12,522 bases of DNA from JAAYCB01 sp012744395 (GTDB taxonomy: Bacteria; Planctomycetota; Planctomycetia; Pirellulales; Thermoguttaceae): the NCBI GenBank assembly GCA_028703175.1, contig JAQVNJ010000160.1, positions 1-12,522 of the forward strand, written 5' to 3'. Positions 6,974 through 12,522 of this stretch are shown here, piece after piece (within the stretch, counting starts at the first letter, position 1; every line of letters starts with the position of its first letter). The position numbers and the translations under genes are program-made. The notes under the pieces are model-generated. The model was not told the DNA's origin. It made no database searches and was given only the letters and a program-made list of their open reading frames with translations.

Positions 6974-8215
6974 ATGGCGGACTTTTTTCAGCATGGCATG
7001 ATTGCCACGATTCACGACCTGGGGACGATTCAGCGCGATCGCCTCGAGCGGATGCTCGAACGGTTTGTCGTGAATTGCCCCGTCGGACTCGTCCTCCCGG
7101 TGACCTCCGGCGACATGCGCGCCGAACCGTTCACGAGGATCATCGAGGAGCTCTCCCACGTCCGTTACGTCCAGGACATCGTCGTCGTCCTGGGGATGGC
7201 GCCGAACGTGGAAGACTATCGCGAGGCGGTCGGCAGGGTCCGCGTCCTGGCCGACCGGGCGCGCGTGCTCTGGACCGACGGGCCGCGCGTCGAGAGCCTG
7301 TACCAGCAGTTGAACGACGCCGGGCTGGCGGTGGCCACCGCGGGCAAGGGCCGCTCGGTCTGGACGGCGTTCGGCTACCTGCTGGCCGATCCGCGGCTGA
7401 AGGTCTTCGCCCTCCACGACTGCGACATCGTGAATTACGACCGCGAGATGCTCGCCCGGCTCTGCATGCCCCTGGTTCACCCCAGCACGGATTTCGAGTT
7501 CTGCAAGGCCTACTACGCGCGGGTCAGCGACCGCATGCACGGCCGCGTCGTGCGGCTGTTCGTCTCGCCGCTGTTGCGGGCGCTGATCGCGCTGCTCGGA
7601 TACGAGCGGTTCCTGGTCTACCTGGACAGTTTTCGCTACCCCCTGTCCGGCGAGTTCGCGGTGATGGCCAACCTGGCCAAGTCCAACCGCATCCCCAGCG
7701 ATTGGGGCCTGGAGGTCGGCACGCTGGCCGAGGTGTTCCGCAACACGTCGGTGAAACGCGTCTGCCAGGTCGACGTCTGCCGCTGCTACGACCACAAGCA
7801 CCAGTCCCTCTCGCTGGACGATCCCGGCAAGGGCCTGATGAAGATGGCCGTCGATATCGTGATCAGCATCTTTCGCACGCTGGCCAGCATGGGCAAGGTG
7901 CTCCAGCCGGGCGACTTCATCACGCTGCGGTCCGCCTACCTGCGTTCCGCCCAGGACGCGATCCGCCACTATCACGCCGATGCCCTGATCAACGGCCTGT
8001 TCTTCGACCGCCACGAAGAAGAGCAGGCCGTCGAGGGGTTCGCCCAGCAGATCGCCGTCGCCGGCGACCTCTTCCAGCGCGAGCCGGCCGGCGGCGAAGC
8101 GATCCCCAACTGGGTCCGCGTCGTCTCCGCCTTCCCGGATTTCCCCCAGCAGCTGCGGCAGGCGGCCGAGGAGGACCTCAAGGAACTGGGAGAGGGAAGC
8201 GGGCATCAGCCATGA
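6974..8215 (+). CDS. gpgS: Glucosyl-3-phosphoglycerate synthase (GT81)
   Basis: GpgS transfers glucose from an NDP-glucose donor to 3-phosphoglycerate, the first step of glucosylglycerate and MGG synthesis. This 413-residue protein shows the family pattern along its whole length: an MADFFQ start, LWTDGPR in the donor region, GKGRSVW (124-130), a metal-binding DCD in HDCDIVNYD (148-156), PSDWGLEVG (241-249) and YDHKHQ (272-277), then a helical C-terminal part with ISIFRTLA and RHEEEQAVE. The ATG at 6974 is chosen because it begins the conserved N-terminus and has AAGGA (6960-6964) nine bases upstream. It follows the phosphorylase by 14 bases, which indicates one transcript. Mannosyl-3-phosphoglycerate synthase (GT55) is a related activity but its motifs fit less well. 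Confidence 0.9.
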   Translation: MADFFQHGMIATIHDLGTIQRDRLERMLERFVVNCPVGLVLPVTSGDMRAEPFTRIIEELSHVRYVQDIVVVLGMAPNVEDYREAVGRVRVLADRARVLWTDGPRVESLYQQLNDAGLAVATAGKGRSVWTAFGYLLADPRLKVFALHDCDIVNYDREMLARLCMPLVHPSTDFEFCKAYYARVSDRMHGRVVRLFVSPLLRALIALLGYERFLVYLDSFRYPLSGEFAVMANLAKSNRIPSDWGLEVGTLAEVFRNTSVKRVCQVDVCRCYDHKHQSLSLDDPGKGLMKMAVDIVISIFRTLASMGKVLQPGDFITLRSAYLRSAQDAIRHYHADALINGLFFDRHEEEQAVEGFAQQIAVAGDLFQREPAGGEAIPNWVRVVSAFPDFPQQLRQAAEEDLKELGEGSGHQP

Positions 8216-8260
8216 TGATGGTCTTCTGATCATTCCGGTCGAGTTAATCAGGATCGCGGG

Positions 8261-9814
8261 ATGTCCGGCGCGGACGAAAACACTCTGCACGAGCAGCCGC
8301 TCGTCCGCATGGAGCGGATCGGAAAATGCTTCGGGCCGGTGCGGGTGCTCGAAGCGGTCGATTTCGAGCTCCGTTCGGGCGAGGTCCACGTGCTGGCCGG
8401 CGAAAACGGGGCCGGCAAAAGCACGCTGATCAAGATTCTGGCCGGCGTTCATACGGATTTCGAAGGCACGATCCGGATCGCGGGGCGGCCCGTCCGTCCG
8501 GGCTCGCCCCAAGCCGCCGCGGCGCTCGGCGTGGCCGTGATCCACCAGGAACTGTCGCTCGTGCCCTCGATGAGCGTTGCCGACAATCTCTTCCTGGGCC
8601 GGCCGATCACGGCCGGCGGTTTCATTCGCCAGCGGGCCCAGCGGCGCGGCGCGGAGCGAATCCTCAAGGAACTGGGCGTCGAAATCGACGTCGCCCGCCC
8701 CGTCGAGAAGTTTCCGATCGGAACCCGGCAGCTGATCGAAATCGCCAAAGCGCTCGCCCACGACGCCCGGCTGATCGTGATGGACGAGCCAACCAGCGCG
8801 CTGAGCGCGCCGGAGGTCGCGCAGTTGTTCGAGCAGATCGGGCGATTGAAGCGCCGCGGCTGCGGCGTCGTCTACATCACCCACAAAATGGAGGAAATCG
8901 AGCGAATCGCCGACCGGATCACCGTCTTGCGCGACGGCCGCCCGGTGGGGACGGCCGCGGCCGCCGACCTGCCCCCCCCGCTGCTCGTCCGCTGGATGGT
9001 CGGGCGGGAAATATCACAGCGGTTCCCCCGCCATGCGACCGCGCCCGGCAAGGAACGCCTGAGGGTCGAAAACCTCGTCGTCCCCGACCCGCGCCGCGCC
9101 GGCCGCCGGCTGGTCGACGGCGTCTCCCTGTCGGTGCGAGCGGGCGAAATCCTCGGAATCGGCGGCCTTCAGGGATCGGGCGCCAGCCGCTTGATGCACG
9201 GGCTGTTCGATGGCCGCCGCGAGAGGTGCGGCGGACGGGTCTGGATCGACGGCCAGCCGTTCCAGCCCGGCACGCCCCGCCAGGCGATCGACCGCGGCCT
9301 GGCCCTGCTGACCAACGATCGCAAGGCAAGCGGCCTGGTGCTGCCGATGTCGATCATCGCCAACAGCACGCTGGCAGACCTCGGCCGGCTGACCGCCCCG
9401 CTGGGCTGGCGGCGTCCCGCCCTGGAGCGGAAAGCCGCCGAGACGTCGGCGAAGGCCTTGGCGCTCCGCTCGCCGTCGCTGGAGATGTCGGCCGCCGCGC
9501 TCTCCGGCGGCAACCAGCAGAAAGTGGCGCTGGCCAAGTGGCTCCAGGTCGAGCCCAAGGTGCTCCTGCTCGACGAGCCCACCCGGGGCATCGACGTCGG
9601 CGCAAAACACGAAGTCTACCAGCGGCTCAACGCATGGACTTCGCAAGGAATTGCGATTATCCTGATCACTTCCGAAATGCCCGAACTGCTGGCGATGAGC
9701 GACCGGATCATCGTCATGCACCGCGGGCGGGTGACGGCCGAATTGGCCGGCAAGGAGGCCTCGGCCGACCGCGTCCTGGAAGCAGCCATGGGACGGGCGA
9801 AAGCTGAAAGCTGA
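8261..9814 (+). CDS. Sugar ABC transporter ATP-binding protein, RbsA type (CUT2)
   Basis: This 517-residue protein has two fused nucleotide-binding domains, as in RbsA/MglA. The first has Walker A GENGAGKST (47-55), Walker B with MDEPTSAL (D175, E176) and the switch H208. The second has an intact signature SGGNQQ (415-420) and Walker B LLDEPTRGIDVG (D438, E439), but its Walker A (GLQGSGASR, near 302-310) lacks the lysine, which is normal for the family. The first signature is also altered (FPIGTRQ, 151-157). One competent ATP site, from Walker A1 and signature 2, is therefore expected. It would energise the permease and binding protein encoded next. It starts 45 bases after gpgS with AGGA seven bases upstream, so it may share that transcript. 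The sugar is unknown. Confidence 0.92.
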   Translation: MSGADENTLHEQPLVRMERIGKCFGPVRVLEAVDFELRSGEVHVLAGENGAGKSTLIKILAGVHTDFEGTIRIAGRPVRPGSPQAAAALGVAVIHQELSLVPSMSVADNLFLGRPITAGGFIRQRAQRRGAERILKELGVEIDVARPVEKFPIGTRQLIEIAKALAHDARLIVMDEPTSALSAPEVAQLFEQIGRLKRRGCGVVYITHKMEEIERIADRITVLRDGRPVGTAAAADLPPPLLVRWMVGREISQRFPRHATAPGKERLRVENLVVPDPRRAGRRLVDGVSLSVRAGEILGIGGLQGSGASRLMHGLFDGRRERCGGRVWIDGQPFQPGTPRQAIDRGLALLTNDRKASGLVLPMSIIANSTLADLGRLTAPLGWRRPALERKAAETSAKALALRSPSLEMSAAALSGGNQQKVALAKWLQVEPKVLLLDEPTRGIDVGAKHEVYQRLNAWTSQGIAIILITSEMPELLAMSDRIIVMHRGRVTAELAGKEASADRVLEAAMGRAKAES

Positions 9815-9818
9815 AAGC
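9800..9818 (+). repeat. Short AAAGCTG tandem repeat across the end of the ATPase gene
   Basis: The unit AAAGCTG occurs twice and is followed by AAAGC. The array encodes the last residues (KAES) and includes the TGA stop at 9812-9814. Short direct repeats of this kind often edge intergenic repeat elements. Whether it belongs with the inverted repeat that follows is unknown. Confidence 0.45.
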
Positions 9819-9829
9819 GGAGAGCGGGG

Positions 9830-9925
9830 CAAGGTTCAAGGTCCAATTTCCAATTGCCAAACGGGTGGTAAGGCTGGATCGTTGGTTGACTGCACCAAAC
9901 CTTGGACCTTGGACCTTGAGCCTTG
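9830..9925. repeat. Imperfect long inverted repeat in the ATPase-permease gap
   Basis: The left arm, CAAGGTTCAAGGTCCAA (9830-9846), and the right arm, TTGGACCTTGAGCCTTG (9909-9925), match at 16 of 17 positions, and the odd pair is G-T in RNA. They enclose 62 bases. The right arm also overlaps a direct repeat of GGACCTT. It is the only sizeable gap (155 bases) within the transporter genes, so it may modulate expression of the permease and binding protein or be an inserted repeat element. Confidence 0.5.
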
Positions 9926-9969
9926 CCGGTGACTGAAAGCCTCCAATTCATGCTGGGGAGTCCTTGCCG

Positions 9970-10953
9970 GTGATTTCCAGGGTGTTGCGCTTCCTCGCAA
10001 GTCCGGCGGGCCGGGCTCTGATCGCCCTGGGGCTGGTCCTTCTGCTGGGGCTCGTATTCCATGCCGATGGCGCGTTCTACAAGTTCGGCACCCATCGCGA
10101 CGCGATCCGGCAGGCTTCCGTCTGCGGCATCCTCGCCTGCGGCATGACGCTGGTGATCATCACCGCGGGGATCGACCTGGCGGTGGGCAGCATCCTCGGA
10201 TTGACCGGCGTCTGCTTCGCGCTGATCACGATCCATTGGGGCTGGCCGGCCTGGCAGGCGATTCCCGCCGCCCTGGCCGTCGGGGCGGCCTGCGGCGCTG
10301 TGGCCGGAATTCTGACCGCGGGCGCCGGAATCCAACCGTTTATCGCCACCCTGGCGATGATGGTCTTCGCCCGCGGACTGGCGAAATGGGCCAGCGAAGG
10401 CAAGAAGATCTCGCAGGCGGTTACGGACCCCGACGGCTCCATCCGGTTTGTGGACATCCCCAGGATTTTCGAGTGGATCGATTCGCGGTTGCTCGGCGGG
10501 ACGGTCTCCGGCGTAACGCTCGTCTTCCTTGTCTGCGTCGCCGTCACGTGGATTCTGCTGGCGCGGCATCGCTGGGGTCGGCAGCTGTATGCGATCGGCG
10601 GCAACGAAGAGGCGGCCAGGCTGTCCGGCGTGCCCGTCGTGCGGGCGAAGACGATGGCCTACGTGGCCTCGGGACTGCTCGCCGCCGTGGCCGGAATCTG
10701 CCACGCCGCCCAGGCGCGGCAGGGCGATCCGGAGGCGGGGGCCACCTATGAGCTGACGGCCATCGCGATGGTCGTCATCGGCGGGACGAGCCTGATCGGC
10801 GGCCGCGGCGGCGTCGGCCTGACGCTGCTCGGAACATTGACGATCGGCTATCTCGACAAGATATTGAGCATCAACGCGGTTGAGGAATCGGGACGGCTGA
10901 TGCTGACCGGTGCGATCATCGTGATTGCCGTGTTGACGCAGCGGCGAAGGTAA
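9970..10953 (+). CDS. Sugar ABC transporter permease, RbsC type (CUT2)
   Basis: This hydrophobic 327-residue protein has about eight to ten membrane helices and matches the BPD_transp_2 (RbsC/YtfT/YjfF-like) family. Landmarks are GMTLVIITAGIDLAVGS (58-74), the cytoplasmic GGNEEAARLSGV segment (210-221) that contacts the ATPase, and the glycine-rich IAMVVIGGTSLIGGRGG (265-281). It would form the membrane channel. The GTG at 9970 is preferred because GGGGAG (9955-9960) lies nine bases before it; an in-frame TTG at 9964 is only three bases away from that site. The 155-base gap to the ATPase gene contains repeats. The binding protein gene begins 15 bases after its stop. Confidence 0.9.
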   Translation: MISRVLRFLASPAGRALIALGLVLLLGLVFHADGAFYKFGTHRDAIRQASVCGILACGMTLVIITAGIDLAVGSILGLTGVCFALITIHWGWPAWQAIPAALAVGAACGAVAGILTAGAGIQPFIATLAMMVFARGLAKWASEGKKISQAVTDPDGSIRFVDIPRIFEWIDSRLLGGTVSGVTLVFLVCVAVTWILLARHRWGRQLYAIGGNEEAARLSGVPVVRAKTMAYVASGLLAAVAGICHAAQARQGDPEAGATYELTAIAMVVIGGTSLIGGRGGVGLTLLGTLTIGYLDKILSINAVEESGRLMLTGAIIVIAVLTQRRR

Positions 10954-10968
10954 AACAAGGAGCCGAAG

Positions 10969-11946
10969 ATGCCCAGTCGAAATCGGACCGCGCTGGCCGC
11001 GATCCTGCTCCTGGCCGGCTGGCTCGCCGCCGGCGGGTGCACCGACGGTAGCGGGCCGTCCGGTCAACGCGGACCCGCCGCCGAACCGGATCAAAAGGTC
11101 TACACGGTCGGCATCAGCCAGTGCAACCGCAACGAACCCTGGCGCGTGCAAATGGATGCCGACATCGAGGCGGCGGCCAAGGAGCACCCCCAATTGAAGG
11201 TTGTTTTCAAGGACGCGCAGAACGACGAGCTGCGGCAACGGGCCCACGTCGAGGAATTCGTCTCGGCCGGCGTCGATCTGATCATCATCAGCCCCAAGGA
11301 GGCCGCACCGCTGACCGAGCCGGTCGCCCAGGCCGTTGCCGCCGGCGTCCCGGTGATCGTCCTCGATCGGGCCGTGCTCGGCGACCGCTACACCGCGTTC
11401 ATCGGGGCGGACAACAAGAAGATCGGCAAGGCGGCCGGCCTGTGGCTCGTCAAAAAGCTCAGCGGCAAGGGCAAGGTCGTGGAGCTCAAAGGGCTGATGA
11501 CCTCGACGCCCGGCCAGGATCGGCACAGCGGGTTTCGCGAGGGGATCGCCGCAAGCGGGCTCGAGGTGATCTTCCAGGCCGACATGAAGTGGCTCGAACC
11601 CGACGCACGGAAGGAAATGGACTCGGCCCTGGCCCGATTCGACCGCATCGACGCGGTCTATGCCCACAACGACCCGGGCGCCCACGGGGCTTACCTGGCC
11701 GCCCAGTCGGCCGGGCGCGAAACGGAGATGGTCTTCGTCGGGATCGACGCCCTGCCTCACGAAGGAATCGCCTATGTCAAGCAGGGAATCCTCGACGCCA
11801 CGTTTCAGTATCCCACCGGCGGGAAGGAGGCGATCGGGATGGCCCTGAAAATCCTCGCCGGAGAGGAAGTGCCGAAGAAGGTCGTGCTCGGCTCGCGGCT
11901 GTTCAGCAAAGACAACGTGGCCGCCGGGGGCGAGCCGCTGGAGTGA
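10969..11946 (+). CDS. Sugar ABC transporter substrate-binding lipoprotein, RbsB type
   Basis: This 325-residue periplasmic binding protein of the Peripla_BP_4 class delivers a sugar to the permease. The N-terminus is a lipoprotein signal: a basic start, a hydrophobic stretch and LAAGGC with the predicted lipidated C24. Mature-domain landmarks include GISQCNRNEPWR (48-59), DAQND near 82, LDR with D133-R134, HND near 233-235 and GID with D260, all in positions that line the sugar pocket in this family. The NEPWR segment recalls YtfQ-like proteins. AAGGAG lies six bases before the ATG. It is the third transporter gene in the order ATPase, permease, binding protein. The ligand is unknown; glucosylglycerate, MGG or a released sugar are context guesses. 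Confidence 0.9.
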   Translation: MPSRNRTALAAILLLAGWLAAGGCTDGSGPSGQRGPAAEPDQKVYTVGISQCNRNEPWRVQMDADIEAAAKEHPQLKVVFKDAQNDELRQRAHVEEFVSAGVDLIIISPKEAAPLTEPVAQAVAAGVPVIVLDRAVLGDRYTAFIGADNKKIGKAAGLWLVKKLSGKGKVVELKGLMTSTPGQDRHSGFREGIAASGLEVIFQADMKWLEPDARKEMDSALARFDRIDAVYAHNDPGAHGAYLAAQSAGRETEMVFVGIDALPHEGIAYVKQGILDATFQYPTGGKEAIGMALKILAGEEVPKKVVLGSRLFSKDNVAAGGEPLE

Positions 11947-11982
11947 TCGTCTCCCCCCGCCTCCCCTCATTTCGCAAGCCCC

Positions 11983-11995
11983 CCTGGTCCCCAGG
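11983..11995. repeat. Small palindrome CCTGG-TCC-CCAGG
   Basis: A 5-bp inverted repeat with a 3-base centre lies 37 bases after the binding protein stop. It sits next to a CTCATTTCGCAAGC segment that resembles the sequence leading into the palindrome at 12013, so it may be a diverged relative of it. Confidence 0.3.
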
Positions 11996-12012
11996 CTCCA
12001 GCCCCCCCTCAT

Positions 12013-12034
12013 TTCCCAAGCTCCAGCTTGGGAA
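12013..12034. repeat. Palindromic intergenic repeat, copy 1 (TTCCCAAGCT type)
   Basis: TTCCCAAGCT (12013-12022) and AGCTTGGGAA (12025-12034) form a perfect 10-bp inverted repeat around CC. The same arm sequence recurs at 12098-12123, which points to a dispersed REP-like element family. Confidence 0.7.
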
Positions 12035-12097
12035 CCCCGGCCCCCAAACCATCGTGTCCACCCCTCCACGGGCCGCCTGGCGACGACCACAAGCAAG

Positions 12098-12123
12098 CGT
12101 TCCCAAGCCGGAGCTTGGGAACG
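12098..12123. repeat. Palindromic intergenic repeat, copy 2 (CGTTCCCAAGC type)
   Basis: CGTTCCCAAGC (12098-12108) and GCTTGGGAACG (12113-12123) form a perfect 11-bp inverted repeat around CGGA. The arms share TTCCCAAGC with copy 1 while the centres differ. The arms are conserved and the loop changed, as expected for an element under structural constraint. Confidence 0.7.
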
Positions 12124-12142
12124 AAGTGAAGACGGCCCCCTG

Positions 12143-12170
12143 AACCCCGAACCCTCAACCCCGAACCCTG
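12143..12170 (+). repeat. 14-bp tandem repeat just before the UbiA gene
   Basis: Two adjacent units, AACCCCGAACCCTC and AACCCCGAACCCTG, differ only in the last base. They end five bases before the ATG at 12176 and occupy the place of a ribosome binding site; no purine-rich Shine-Dalgarno sequence is seen. Confidence 0.65.
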
Positions 12171-12175
12171 CCGCC

Positions 12176-12522
12176 ATGCGCTCCCTTGCTCGCCGCCTCC
12201 TGGAAATGATCCGCTTCAGCCACACGCTGTTTGCGCTGCCGTTTGCGCTTCTGGCGGCGGGCATGGCCTGGACGGCCAACGCGCGGGAGCAGCCCCCGAT
12301 CGCCTTTCGCTGGCTGGATCTGCTGGGCATTCTCTTGTGCATGGTCTGCGCGCGGAGCGCGGCGATGGCCTTCAACCGGCTGGTCGATCGGCGGCTCGAC
12401 GCCCTGAACCCGCGGACCGAGAGGCGGCATCTGCCGGCCGGCTCGCTGTCGACAAGCGCGGTGGCGGCTTTTACCGTCGCAACTTCGCTGGGGTTCGTCG
12501 CGGCGACGCTGCTGTTCCTGCC
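12176..12522 (+). CDS. UbiA-family prenyltransferase, N-terminal part (runs off the window)
   Basis: The first 115 residues of an integral-membrane aromatic prenyltransferase are visible. IRFSHTLFALPFALLAAG (12-29) is a first membrane helix typical of UbiA and MqnP. RSAAMAFNRLVDRRLDALNPRT (60-81) carries the family polyprenyl-diphosphate/Mg2+ motif as N67, D71 and D75. The HLPAG segment follows at 85-89. Such enzymes attach a polyprenyl tail to 4-hydroxybenzoate (ubiquinone) or to a futalosine-pathway intermediate (MqnP, menaquinone); the pathway cannot be told from this fragment. The reading frame is open to the edge, so the truncation is due to the window. It is separated from the transporter by a repeat-rich gap and is unrelated to the solute cluster. 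The start lacks a ribosome site. Confidence 0.85.
   Translation, partial: MRSLARRLLEMIRFSHTLFALPFALLAAGMAWTANAREQPPIAFRWLDLLGILLCMVCARSAAMAFNRLVDRRLDALNPRTERRHLPAGSLSTSAVAAFTVATSLGFVAATLLFL

Larger units (their letters stand above)
11947..12175. other. Repeat-rich intergenic region after the transporter
   Basis: This 229-base C-rich stretch contains no supported gene. It holds three palindromes (11983-11995, 12013-12034, 12098-12123), a repeated CCCCTCATTTC motif (starting at 11964 and 12005) and a 14-bp tandem repeat (12143-12170). The hairpins may end the transporter transcript, but no T tract follows them. Confidence 0.5.

Noticed and set aside
6926..8884. Minus-strand open frame of 652 codons
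   Set aside because: It is antisense to gpgS and the start of the ATPase gene, both with clear family motifs.
9616..12375. Minus-strand open frame of 919 codons
   Set aside because: It runs antisense to the ATPase, permease and binding protein and straight through two repeat-rich gaps. The product is Gly/Arg/Asp-rich without a domain pattern. Long antisense frames are expected in high-GC coding DNA.
1..12522. tRNA, rRNA, CRISPR array, transposase or integrase
   Set aside because: No cloverleaf-like segment, rRNA signature, regularly spaced repeat array or recombinase motif was seen on either strand.

Overview
The window is high-GC bacterial DNA with tightly packed genes, nearly all on the plus strand. 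The best guess at origin is a planctomycete (Planctomycetota, perhaps Pirellulales-like). This rests on base composition, on the glucosylglycerate/mannosylglucosylglycerate (MGG) type of gene set (MGG synthesis has been described in Rhodopirellula baltica), and on short palindromic intergenic repeats. No rRNA or other phylogenetic marker is present, so the assignment is an inference.

Layout. Positions 1-302 hold no convincing gene, only a terminator-like hairpin at the left edge and a second one for the minus-strand gene that follows. A small hemerythrin-like protein lies on the minus strand (303-749). It has a near-consensus sigma70-type promoter about 250 bp upstream and a structured leader. 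From 1386 a plus-strand gene run reaches 11946. Its first part is a GT-B glycosyltransferase of unknown acceptor, a HAD hydrolase (ATGA overlap), a GT4 glycosyltransferase resembling MGG synthase, a GH13_18 phosphorylase of the glucosylglycerate phosphorylase type, and glucosyl-3-phosphoglycerate synthase (GpgS, GT81). Its second part is a CUT2 (RbsA/RbsC/RbsB-like) sugar ABC transporter. After repeat-rich intergenic DNA (11947-12175) a UbiA-family prenyltransferase begins and runs off the right edge.

How the genes fit together (inference). GpgS would join NDP-glucose and 3-phosphoglycerate to give glucosyl-3-phosphoglycerate. The HAD protein is the only phosphatase candidate to release glucosylglycerate. 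The GT4 enzyme would add mannose to give MGG or a phosphorylated precursor. The GH13_18 enzyme would phosphorolyse glucosylglycerate to glucose 1-phosphate and glycerate. The transporter could import the solute, its breakdown products or another sugar. The first glycosyltransferase has no role in the known pathway and suggests a further glycosylated product. The cluster therefore looks like one locus for making, recycling and perhaps retrieving a charged compatible solute, with at least one uncharacterised step.

The non-coding part contains several short inverted and direct repeats: two AAGCT-type palindromes and a 14-bp tandem repeat before the UbiA gene, a long imperfect inverted repeat that splits the transporter genes, and a palindrome inside the first glycosyltransferase gene.
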